DNA of 64,000 nucleotides, taken from Lunularia cruciata. Its lineage: Eukaryota > Streptophyta > Marchantiopsida > Lunulariales > Lunulariaceae. The position numbers and the translations under genes are program-made. The stretch lies in NCBI GenBank assembly GCA_948567375.1, contig OX419756.1:69418552-69482551 (forward strand). Reading direction: 5' to 3'. Shown one piece after another: positions 45,901 through 56,816 of this stretch; positions within the stretch are counted from its first letter, which is position 1, and the number at the start of each line of letters is the position of its first letter. The notes beneath the pieces are model-generated. The model searched no databases. It was not told the origin of the DNA and saw only the letters and a list, made by a program, of their open reading frames with translations.

Positions 45901-46729
45901 TTCAATAATTGCCTGATCTAATGATATTGAAATTAATCCTCATATATAAAATAAATAAATTGATATCATATAAATTTTACAGCAATATGAATTTTTGCTG
46001 AAAATTTTCCAGTATAATTTGGACCGGCAAAAGTGGAAGAGGTTTGGTATGGCTAATTAGAGTGGATTCACCTCATTAATTTACTGTACTGATTAAATTA
46101 AATTTACAATAAATTCTTCATTGAATACCTTGACAAAATATTTATTTAATTAATATTCAGATTCAATTTTTCACAAAATATTAAAATTAAATTACGAAAT
46201 CTTCTGATTCCTTTGTACTTTTATTTGCACTCTATTTAGTATGTCTATTGCCAATTATAAAATATTTCATTATTATTTTTGTACCAAATCACTTTATATG
46301 AAATTTAATAATATAATAAGATATCAAAAATAATTCTAATCCAAAATTTATGAAATTTTTATTTTTTTTATTTTTATTTAATTCATGACATATAAATATA
46401 AAATTAAACCTTAATAATACATAGAAGCATCAAAATAAATATTCAAAATGTTTAGTAAATTTCAATAATAAATAAATAAAGATAATTTAAATATAAATAT
46501 AATACTACTTGATAAATAAATAAAATTTTACAGCATAAACTCTAAGACTAATGTAAGTTGAAATGCATAAAAACAATCATAACTATATCACGTATTTATC
46601 AACTTGAAAATATGAGTATTTCAAAAGAAGATGTAGTGACATGGTGTCATTCAACTTTGTAATATTTTGGTAAAAACCAATCAATCTCACAAGAACACAA
46701 GTTGGATGTTACTAAAAACAAGGTACAAG
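42917..46729. repeat. Segmental duplication copy 2, order X-Y-Z
   Basis: Block X (42917-43560) matches 30735-31400. Block Y (43567-45095) matches 26234-28285. Block Z (45100-46725) matches 29790-31505 and again ends with X (45945-46630). The 185-bp tandem repeat and the 1.5-kb insert of copy 1 are absent here. An X tail immediately before Y suggests the units once stood head to tail. The right end is cut by element F. No transposase, LTR or TIR is seen. Confidence 0.8.
44777..45031 (+). other. Counterpart of the conserved open stretch at 27955
   Basis: Open and indel-free relative to 27955-28212 and ending in YNDKV. The copy-2 bases AAG/GTATAAG at its end could act as a splice donor, whereas copy 1 has AAGTTATAAG. 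There is no in-frame ATG. Gene identity is unknown. Confidence 0.3.
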
Positions 46730-46784
46730 GTTGTTGGTCTTATTGTGACTAAAAACAAGGTACAAGGTTGTTGGTCTTGTTGTG
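46711..46784. repeat. 37-bp tandem duplication across the element F junction
   Basis: 'actaaaaacaaggtacaagg' starts at 46711 and 46748. Each unit contains the end of block Z and the first bases of element F, so the duplication formed after, or during, the joining event. Confidence 0.85.
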
Positions 46785-49700
46785 TTCATAGCTCTCACAT
46801 GATCAAACAAACTCTTAAACATCTTGTGACATGTTGAACCACCACCATTGGCATCGGAGAGTATTCGAGGTCTTGTCCACATCCATGTGACCAGCAATTG
46901 GTAAGTCATGGGTTTCTTGGATGCACACAAATCGAAGCACAAGGCTGGAACATAAATTCAATTCTCACAAAATAGAAGGCTTTCCTTGAAACTAAAGGTG
47001 TTGTTTTCCTTGTCGTATGCTACAAGACAACTTTGTACCATCTAAAGGAAAAGATCTTGTTGTGAAGCAGTCTTAAATTGGATTTGGACTTTGGAGTCAA
47101 CTGATACATTGCAATTGCCACTATGATAAGAGGAAGTGACTTCAAATCAAGTCGTCATGATAGTGCATCAAGGATGACATGGAATCGACCGAGTTTGTAC
47201 TCAAGTTTGATGTCAAACAATTTTAGGTGTTCCTCCCATCAATGATATACACTCTTCATGTGTTCCAAGTATAATGTTTGCAACAAAGGTTTGTGATCAG
47301 TTTGCATGATCACTTGTTTCCCCAAGAGATAATGCCTCCATACCTTAGTTTCATATACCATTGCTAGTTGTTCTTGATCTCAAGCTCAGTAATTTCTTTT
47401 TACTATATTTAGTTGATGAGACACAAAGGCAATGGGATGTAAACCATCTAGGATTTCTTGTTACAACATGACTCCAATTGCAAAGTTAGAAACATCAAAA
47501 TCAACCACACAAGGTAGTTGAGGATCATATGGTTGAAGAATGGGTCTTGAAGACACCATATGTTTCAACTTTTGGAATGCTTCTTTGTGCTTATTGGTCC
47601 ACTAAAAGCTCAAGTTCTTCCCCAAGAGATCAGTCAATGGTGCGGTCACATGAGCATAGTAGTGAATGAATTGTTGGTAAAAACTAGCTAATCCATTAAA
47701 TGCCCATACTTCTATAGTATCCTTTGGAGTAGGCCATCAAGGATGTCCTTGATCTTCTCCTCTTCCATCTTGATCCCCTCCAATGAGATCTTGTGACCCA
47801 AGAAGGTAACTTCCTCTGCCAAAAAGCACACTTTGACTTCTTGTAATAAAACTTCCATTATCATAGTCACCTTAGGACTTCTTTTATGTGATTTCATGTT
47901 TTGCTTTTGTCTTGCTATAGATTAAAATTTCATCCAAGAACACCATACATATCAATCCAATAGTCCATCCAACACTTGATGCATCTGATCCATGAAGACT
48001 GCTAGAGCAATAGTGAGCCCGAAAGGTAGAATTCTTCATTCAAAATACCCATACCTTGTGCAAAAGGTAGTATTTTGCACATCCTCCCTATCAATGAGGA
48101 TTTGACAATAAGCGTTGTGAAGATCCAACTTGGAGAAGTATTGTGCTCCACTCCATTGATCAAGCAAGTCATCAATTTGAGGCAAGGGATATAAATTCTT
48201 CATTATTTATTTATTGAGCCCATGGTAATCAATACAAAAAATGTAGTCTTCCATTCTTCTTTGGAACAAATAGTACCGGTGTTCTTCAAGGAGATGTACT
48301 ATGTGTTAGGAAATCCTTCTCCAACAACTCCATAAGCATTTTTTGCAATTCCTCCAACTCCTTTGGTGAGAGTCAATAGATTGGTTGACTCATTGGAGTA
48401 CTCCATGGCACTAACACAACCTTGAAGTGCATACCACAATTAGAGGGTAATCCCTTTGGCAAATCATCCAGAAATAGGTCTGCAAACTCTTGAACTATTT
48501 GATCAACCATTGCTTGATGAGGCCCCTAACCCTCCTCAGATTCTCCTTGTGCAATCAGCTTGATCTACACCACACAAAAAAAAACTTATCTTCCACCAAA
48601 GCTCGCTCTATAGCTGCTTATTGACAAACTTCCCATCTAGTGACTTATCTTCCTTCAAAGCTTGCTCTATGGCTACTCTCTTGACAAACTTCTCATCTTT
48701 GGACTTATCTTCCTTTGAAACTTGCTCTATGGCTGCTTTGTTGAAAAAATTCCTATCTTAGGACTGACTATTTTTAGATGTCTTACTCAAAGGTGCCAAA
48801 CAACCTAATCAAAAATTCCTATCTTGGTGTTGTAGTTGAATTTGTGGTCGGATCCAATCAAAATGAACCTTATGATGTTCAAACCAAGGTAGAACTATAA
48901 TGCCATCATAGTGTAGAGGTGCCACTACAAACTTCATACACTCCAAATACTCTTTCCTAATCTTCAAGGGTATACAATGCAAGGTATGGAATACAAAACT
49001 CTTTTTGCCTTTGCCATCCGCCATCATCAATCTACTTCAATTATTGGCTTGATATGAATACATAATTCCTTTGCTAATTGCATAGACAAGCAATTTTTTG
49101 AACTTCTAAAATCAACCAACATCCTATAACCATGATCAGATATCATAACTTGCAAGTGAAGCAAACTTGCATAGGTCTAGCGTTTGATCACATTGGAACT
49201 AATCAAGTTCTCAAGAGGTAGCTCAAAATCTCCTATTGGGATTTCTTGTTTCCTTGATCATTCTGCTCCACAAACTCCATCTGAGTGACTTGTCAAGGTC
49301 ACCCATTCTTGAGTGGGCATTCAGCAATGTGATATTCAATTTAGTGACATTAGAAAAGATCACCATTTTGTTGTAGTTTTTCTCTATCTATAGTGCCAAG
49401 CGGTCTTTGTTGAATGGCGTCAATTTCCATTGGTGCCGGCTCCTCCACTTGTGTATAGTGTATTGGTAGGTTTTGTGGAGGTTGAGATCAAGACCAAGTT
49501 GTTGCAACCAAGGAATCAAAGCATTTAGCCAACCACATGGCCTCCTCTAAGTGTTGTGGCTCTTGCATAGTTACCTCTAATTCGGTTTGTGACTTCAAGA
49601 CCCTCACAAATTGATTCATAGCTTCACCTTCCAATATATTTAGAATTTGCATGATGATGTTTTGGAATTGTGTCACCCTAAACTTCTTACATAGCCAACT

Positions 49701-50842
49701 TGCTTCAACTTTGCCATCCTATCTCTTGCAGCTTGTGTGGCATTTATAGCTTAAAATCAACCAATTATTGCACTCTTAAATTCTACCCATGTCAAGATTG
49801 GTATAACAATTTTCCATTCAGTTTACTCCACTTGGAATCACCACCATAGCTTTGCTACTCCATTCAATTGGTTGGAAGCTAAGAGAATCTATTTTTGTTC
49901 ACTTTGAAGATTGGTAGCTTCAAAATAAGATTCATAATCAAACACAAAATTCTCCACTGCACTTTGGAGATTCTTGCCTTTGAAAACCTTAGGTTTTGGA
50001 AATTGGATTCAGTATTCTCCTTCTCAAATTGGTACTCTCTCTATGTGTTCTTGTCATTGATAATCTTGTTCATCCAACAATTGATTAAGGTGCTCAATTT
50101 ATTGCTACATAGCAATAATAACCTTGGGCATTGCCACCATAGTTACCACTCTAACACACCACCCTCAACCTATCTAATTTATTAACACATAGATGCAACA
50201 TGTTTATCATTTTCCATAAGTTACACAACTGGAAGTACAAAGGGTTCCTCGGACAAGGTGATTGTATTTAAAAAGAAATCTTACCTAGAGCATGAGATGA
50301 TGAACTGTGTGAAATGATGCTTGGTTAGTTCAAAAGCAAAAAAATCCAAATGGTTTGGCAAGAATGGATTTGGTGGTCCATAAATTCCATCCATTCCATT
50401 CCTACTCTAATACCAATGTAAAAGACCAAGACCGAGGAGAGAAATAAGAGAATGGAAGATCACATTAGGACACTTGAGTATGGGAAACCTATGAAATCCT
50501 AGCATGATCTTTGGCTTTGGTGTTTATAGTGAGAATACAAGGATCTTAAGAAGCTTCTCAATAAGTTTCCTTGAGCAACTTTCTTGGAGTGCAAGTCAAG
50601 TTAATTGGGAAGCTTCTCAAGAAGTTTCCTTCTAGGAGCCACCTATTTGGCATGCAAGCTAAGCTAGTTAGAAAATTTTAGAAATTCTCTTTTAGAAGCT
50701 ACCTACTTGAGGTCCAAGCTAAGCTAGCAAAGAAGCTTTCCAAGAAGCTTCCTAGATACTTCTAGAATATTCTAGGCTAATTTGGCTTATTCATTATTCA
50801 TTAGCCCTAATTAAGTTTGTCGTTAAACTCCTTATTGTTACC
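46730..50842 (-). mobile_element. Element F: family A chromovirus, 3'-truncated
   Basis: Minus-strand order: 5' LTR (50417-50842), primer site, gag relic (49450-50200, with QNIIMQILN), knuckle region (about 49300), protease (48780-49150), RT (47700-48450), RNase H (about 47100-47650) and the integrase zinc-finger region (46730-46950). Integrase core, chromodomain and 3' LTR are missing. All frames are broken, and CpG is depleted. Confidence 0.9.
50417..50842 (-). repeat. Element F 5' LTR
   Basis: About 426 bp homologous to family A LTRs, beginning TGTAAAAGACC. The preceding 'ctctaataccaa' is the initiator-Met primer site in minus-strand sense. GAAGCTTC-type blocks are present but eroded. Its outer end abuts element G. 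Confidence 0.88.
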
Positions 50843-53800
50843 GTTTCGTGTGACATAGTACATCTCCTTGGGGAGCATTGGTATTATTCATTCCAAAGAA
50901 AGATAGAGAACTTTTTTTTGTATTGGTTATTATGAGCTCAATAAATAAACATTGAAGAATGCATATCCCTTGCCACAAATTGATGACTTGCTTGATCAAT
51001 TGAGTGGAGCTTGATACTTCTCCAAGTTGTATCTTTGTAACGGCTGTTGGTAAATCCCCATTAATAGGGAGGATGTGCAAAAGACTGCATTTTGCATAAG
51101 GTATGGGCATTTTGAATGGAGAGTTCTACATTTTAGGCTCCCTAATGCTCTAGTAGTCTTCATGGACCATATGCATTGGGTGATGGATGGACTATTGGAT
51201 TGGTACATGGTGGTGTTCTTGGATTGCATTTTTATCTATAGCAAATGGAGGTAGAACACTCAAATCATGTGCAAGAAGTCCTAAGGCGACTACGTCAATG
51301 GAAGTTTTATTGCAAGAATCAACGTGTTCCTTTTGGCAAAAGAAAGTTACCTTCTTGGGTCACAAGATCTCATCAGAGGGATCAAGGTGTAAGAGGATAA
51401 AATCAAGGCCATTACTGAGTGGCCTACTCTAAATTATACCATAGAGGTGCAAGTATATAATTATTGGCAAGTTTTTATTGACGGTTCATCTACTATTATG
51501 CGCATGTGGCATTACCATTGACCAACCTCTTTGAAAAAAACTCAAGCTTTCAATGGACCACCAAGCATGAAGAAGCATTCTAAAAGCTAAAACATATGGT
51601 GTCTTCAAGACCCATTCTTTAACCATATGATCCTCAACTACCTGGTATGGTTGACTTTGATGCTTCTAACTTTATCATTGGAATTGTGTTGTAGCACAAA
51701 TTCCCAAATGAAATACATCCCATTGCCTTTGTGTCTCGCCAATTTAACACTATAGAAAGGAATTACATTGCACAAGATAGGGAAAAACTAGCAATAGTTT
51801 ATGCCACCAAGGTATGGAAGCATTATCTCTTGGGAAAATAAGTGATCATGCAAACCAATCACAAACCCTTGTTGCAAACATTACATTTGGAACACATGAA
51901 GAGTAGATATCATTGATGGGAGGAGCAAATCTAATTGTTTGAAATCAAACTTGCATACAATCCCAGTTGGTTCTATGTCATCCATGATGCTCTATCATGA
52001 TGACCTGATTTGAATCTCTTCCTCTCATCATGGCAGCAACTACAACGGTGTTAAGCAATTCCAAGGTCCAAATTGAGTTCAAGATAGCTCTACAACAAGA
52101 TCCCTTCTTTCAGATGGTACAAGATCATCTTGCAAAATGCAACAAGGATCACAACACCTTCCCCTTCAAGGAAGGCCTTCTATTCTATGAGGATTGGATA
52201 TATGTTCCAACCAAGGATGATATCCAACTTGTATGCCTCCAAGAAGCCAATGATTTACCAATCTCTAGTCACATGGGTGTGGACAAGACCTTAGGTACCC
52301 TCTAATGCCAATGGTGGTGGCCCAACATTGCACAAGATGTTTGAGATTTTTTTCTATTGTGTGAGAGTTGCCAATGTAACAAGACTACCAACTAGAAACC
52401 GAGTGGACTCCTTCAACCACTCCCCATTCCATCTGCTCAATGGGAACACGTGAGCTTGGATCTCATTACATCCTTGCCCAAGACAAAGCAAGGTCACATA
52501 GCGATAATGGTGTTTGTGGATAAGCTTAGTAAGTAAATCCATTTGGCATCAGCATTTGATACCGTGGATGCTCCAACATTGGTGCATATCTACTTTGACA
52601 CTATCTTTAAGCATCTGGAGATGCCTCATGTACTCATCTTTGATTGTGATCCTTGATTTGCTGGAAAATTTTGGGAAGCTAACTTTTATAAACTTTGCAC
52701 CAAGCTTGCTTTGTCCATGGCCTATCATCCTCAAACTAATGGACAAACTAAATGTGCAAATTGCACCTTGGAGGATATACTTTGTCAATGTTCACTATAC
52801 CAATTAGGATGAGTGTCTTACAGCTACGGATTTTGCATACAATAATTCCAAATATGCAAGTTCCCAATTTTGTCCTTTCTTCCTCAATTTTGGCCAAGAT
52901 CCACATGTTCCAAAATCTCTTCTTGCTCTTCCTCCATCTCATGTCCCTTACCTTCTTAACCTCCATATCATAATCCCTCCAACAAGCCAAATCTCATCTT
53001 CTTGTTGCTCAAAATCGTCAAAAATAATATATAGACCACCATTGTTGTGATCTCACCTTTCAAATTGGTGATAAGGTCATGCTCTTATCGAGTAACCTAC
53101 CCCTCCTACTTGATACCCAAGTCTATAAACTTGCTCAATAAGACACTTTGATTTCACTCAAGTTATTTCTCTTATTGTTTATCGACTTGTCTTGCCTAGT
53201 CATATGCGCATCCACCCTATCTTTCATATTTGCAAGTTGAAACCCTTTGTTCCTAATCCATCTTCTTTTTCCTCTTGTGTCCAACCTCCTCCTTCTCCCA
53301 TCCCTATCAATGATCATAAAGAGTATGAAGTTGATTGGATCCTTGCACATTGCCACATTCAATGAGGTTGTTGACAACATGTAGAGTACAAAGTCCTCTA
53401 GAAAGTGTATCCCCTTCATGATGCCACTTGGGAGCATCTTTCTCATTTGTAGAATGCACAAATAGCTATCCAAGAGTTTGAAGCTTCAATGGCGACAAAG
53501 ATATCACCAACTAGTGGTGGGGGAAAATTTAACAATATGGAGTTTGCCAACGAACTTAGTCAAGGCTAACAAAGTGACAAATAGGCCAAACTAGCCTCAA
53601 ATATTCTGAAAGTATCTAGAAAGCTACTTGGTACCTTCTTGAGCATTGGGTAACAAGAAGCTTTTAGGAGGAAGCTTCTTGGGTAATTTCTTGGCTAGCT
53701 TAGCTTGCACGCAAAGTAAGTGGTTTCTAGAAGGAAGCTTCTTGAGAAGCTTCTTAAGAATCTTCTGGTTAACTTGGTTTGCACTCCAAGAAAGCAACTC

Positions 53801-53955
53801 AAGGAAGCTTATTGAGAAACTTCTCAAGAGCCTTTTATGCTCCGAATATATACCAAAGCTTAAGTTCATGCTAAGCATTTGCAGTTTCCCACATTCAAGT
53901 GTCCCAATGTGTTCTTCCATTCTCCTATTTCTCTCTTTGGTCTCGGTCTTTTACA
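50843..53955 (+). mobile_element. Element G: family A chromovirus, 5'-truncated
   Basis: Starts abruptly inside RT (equivalent to about 35105 in element A). It continues through RT (including a mutated catalytic segment near 51210), RNase H (51640-52010), integrase zinc finger and core (52030-53000), the chromodomain region (53290-53480) and the 3' LTR. Stops and frameshifts are numerous. It retains the 8 bp deleted from the integrase core of element A, so it serves as the reference for that lesion. Confidence 0.9.
53528..53955 (+). repeat. Element G 3' LTR
   Basis: 428 bp matching family A LTRs, with the terminal TG mutated to TT. Preceded by the polypurine tract 'gtggtgggggaaaa'. GAAGCTTC blocks persist around 53680-53830. 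Confidence 0.88.
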
Positions 53956-53959
53956 TCGA

Positions 53960-54556
53960 AGTAATACCAATTGCTAGACATATTATCTAGAAGTAAAAAC
54001 TAGGTTTGTAATAATACATAAAAGGATATTATATATGATGAACTAAGTAGATCAGATAGAGATATTACAAAAAGAGTACTTTTACTAATAGGATAGGAGC
54101 CAAAAATAGCCTTAAACCTTTGAAGTCAATTTTGGAGGCCTAAACGGATGAATTAGGCCTCAAAAATGTGTCCATCCCCTCTAAGAAAGAAAGGACACGT
54201 CTTCTTTCCCTCCTCCCTTCTTGTTTGCCTTGTCGAGAGCTTTCCAATGGTACCTCATCCATGTGATTTTGAGATTCCTATAAGAAGATTCCAAAAATAT
54301 TCCCTCCCATCAAAGCTTGTTTGACCAACCAGATAGGACCATAACTAACATGTCACCCATGCATGCAACTAATCTAAGGGTAAAGCTTGTTAACATGTCA
54401 CCAATCAATGTATATGGTCGAAGGGTGGATCTTTCTTTGAGTGAATCCTCTTTGCTATATAATGAAGACAAGGTGCTATAGAGGAGCATCAGAGTAACCT
54501 TCTGTTTCTTATTCTGGGTTTCTCTTGGGAGTTCTCTTGTCCTTGGAACATTATAT
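53960..54556 (+). repeat. Family C LTR, plus orientation
   Basis: From 'gtaataccaattgctagac' to 'aacattata' it follows 6481-7162 with substitutions and deletions. It lies 4 bp after element G and opposite in orientation to the LTR at 54628. No clear target duplication remains. Confidence 0.8.
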
Positions 54557-54627
54557 TAGATCTACCAATGGTCCTATCTCTTTATTATCTAAGATTGTAG
54601 CATAATGTTTTACCTTTCCTAAAAGGC
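54557..54627. repeat. 70-bp dispersed repeat between two LTRs
   Basis: Matches 31847-31925 ('gtagcataatgttttacctttcct.aaaggc'). It is probably the remaining piece of the DNA into which both flanking LTR elements inserted. Confidence 0.7.
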
Positions 54628-55350
54628 TGTAATACTCCAAGGACCAGAGAAGAGAGAAAACACAGATTGCACTCTCAACATTTGATGCCCCAAAGGAGCA
54701 CCTTCTCTTTATTATATAGACAAAGAGGATCTCCTCCAAGGAAGCTCCACCATAGGATTAGAGACATAGATAGGTGACATGTCAGCAAGCTTCATCCTTG
54801 GATTACTTACTTGGATGGGAGGTCCTATCTGGTTGGTCAAACAAGCTTTGATCAGAGGGAATCTTTTAGGGAATCTTCCTGTAGGAATCTCAAAATCACG
54901 TGAGTAAGGTACCGTTGGAAAGCTCTCAACAAGACAAAGCAGGGGGAGGGAAGGCCAGCCTTTCCTCCGTTTGGGGGAGGGGGAACTGCACATATTTGAG
55001 GCCTAATTCATCCGTTTAGGCCTCCAAAATTGCCTTCAGACTTCAGGCATATTTCGGTTCCTACTCTATTAGTAGAAGTCCACTTTTGGTGATACCTCTT
55101 TCTGATTTGTTTAGTCCATCATGTGTAATATCCTTCCAGATGTTACCAAACCAATTCTCACCTTTAAATCATATGTCTAGCTATTGGTTCTAAGGTTCTC
55201 AAGTCTATTTGGGTTTCTGCCTTATTAGTAGAAGTACTATTTTGGTGATACTTCTATCTTATATGTTTTGACCATCATGTATAACATTATTCTAGATATT
55301 ACCAAACAGAATTTCACATCTAGATCATATGGCTAGCTCTTGGTATTATA
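54628..55350 (-). repeat. Element D 3' LTR (family C)
   Basis: 723 bp; on the minus strand it starts TATAATACC (decayed from TGTAATACC) and ends GTATTACA. It includes the two-fold internal repeat of about 130 bp seen in the solo LTR at 6481. Confidence 0.88.
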
Positions 55351-55365
55351 GACCTCCCTCCTTTT

Positions 55366-56076
55366 AAGACACAACGTCCTCGTTGTGCAATTGTTGCTCA
55401 AATGCTTGCACCAACACCGGTGCATGCGCCAAATTGGCAACAGGCTCCCAAGTTGCTTCATAAAGGGGTAACCTTTCCATTGTACTAGATAGTCCACCCA
55501 CAAATGGCAAGTACCACGCATGCATTTTGAAAGAATCTGCTCCACCTCATATTCCTTTGCCATCAATGAGTGTCAGACAAGGTCAAATGTCTTGTGTGCA
55601 ATGACCTTGGCTTGATCGAAGAGCATATCTGCATAGTAGGGAGACATGGAACATTGGGATCTTCATGTGTGGTAGTAGCTCAAGGTGATAGGCCACAGTG
55701 CCAATGCGACGAAGAATTGAGAAAGGCCCAATAAAATGAGGTCTGAGCTTACAAGGTCCAACTAATGTGAGGTTGGTTGTTGATAGCCACACTTGATCCC
55801 CCAACATTGAACTCCATGTGCCTACAGTGTGCATCAGCATACTGCTTCTGTCAATTTTGCACAATTTGTAATTTGTGCTTGGCGCTCTCCACACCTTGTT
55901 GGATTCTAGAAACAAATGTGTTGATTGTATCAACCTTGGTAGCCACTGGACAAATTTTCATCAAGCTAGAAGGTGTGAAGGGATGCTCACCATACACAAG
56001 GGAGAATGGAGTGACCTGGGTGGATGCATTCACTAAATTGTTGTAAGTGAATTCCACCAACGGGAGTAGGGTGTCT
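55366..56076 (-). pseudogene. Element D integrase C-terminus and chromodomain
   Basis: Minus-strand reading: DTLLPLVEFTYNN and TPFSLVYGEHPFTP (integrase core end), then GPCKLRPHFIGPF and FHVSLL (integrase C-terminal domain), then YEVEQILSK...YLVQWKGYP and, after a frameshift, EPVANLAHAP (chromodomain). At least one stop and two frame changes make it non-functional. Confidence 0.88.
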
Positions 56077-56768
56077 TGTGAGCCGGCCTGTCTCTCACTC
56101 AGGATGAACCTCTGATGGCTATTATGGTAGCGCACCATGGACTAAGAAGGCAAGGAACCCCAACTCTATCATACTCTTCCAAGGCTAACACTCCAAGACT
56201 CAAGACATTGCTCACTAGAGAACTCAATGAGAGAGAGATAGTTGCAAATGAAAGGATGATGAGTACCTCCTCACCCCTTGTTTATATACTTGTGAAATAG
56301 TTACGTACCAAAGTTACTAATTACCAGAGTAACTCAAGTTACTAGACTTAAAGTCAAGTCAAGTCAAAAAGTAGAAAGGAATATCCATTCACATGGGCAT
56401 ATTCCCCTAAGCATGTGGTCTTATCTTGACCCAACCACTAAGTCAAGGATTCCTTCACATGGGCTATCCTTGGACTAAAGAAGAATCCAAAACAAAAAGG
56501 CTTGCGGGCCCAAGAGTTCTCAACTCTTTCCTCAAAGCCAAACACCTAGGAATAATACCAAGTCAACACACTAAAATCCAAAATAGTGGTGCTCATCTTT
56601 TCTACTTCCTCTAAAGTAAAGTCCCATCTATCTTAGCTATGACTAACTTTAGCTAACCATGACTAATATAGAACCATCCTTTATCTCTATATAAATAATA
56701 TCTCTTAAGTACTTGTAATACCAAGCTAAATATCACAATACCACACACATGCACAAATGGGTGTTACA
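56077..56768 (-). repeat. Element B 3' LTR
   Basis: 692 bp, about 99% identical to 63177-63868. The minus strand shows TATATAAA (56281-56288) and, about 65 bp upstream of it, three tandem TTGAC units (56352-56367). Confidence 0.95.
56281..56367 (-). promoter_or_regulatory. LTR promoter with triple W-box-like array
   Basis: On the minus strand TTGAC occurs three times at 5-bp spacing (TTGACTTGACTTGACT), followed about 65 bp downstream by TATATAAA. TTGAC[C/T] is the core bound by WRKY transcription factors. The same arrangement is in the other LTR (63381-63388 and 63452-63467). The regulatory role is inferred. Confidence 0.5.
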
Positions 56769-56816
56769 TTTACCCCCGGACTAAGTTTTCACTTTGTCCT
56801 CAAAGTGAAGGTCTCT

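Larger units (their letters stand above)
54628..56076 (-). mobile_element. Element D: chromovirus 3' half
   Basis: Contains the 3' LTR (54628-55350), a polypurine tract (minus strand AAAAGGAGGGAGGTC, 55351-55365), the chromodomain region and the integrase C-terminal half. It is interrupted at 56076 by element B and resumes at 63869. The D reading across the gap is continuous: FTLEEQERWD on the right flank, DTLLPLVEFTYNN on the left. This shows one older element split in two. Confidence 0.9.

Noticed and set aside
42917-46630. Block X at both ends of copy 2 as the LTRs of a retrotransposon
   Set aside because: No TG/CA ends, primer site, polypurine tract or coding domains, and segmental copy 1 lacks the left X.
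46730-53955. F and G as one element inverted on itself
   Set aside because: Both contain RT and RNase H, so they overlap in content and must be two copies.
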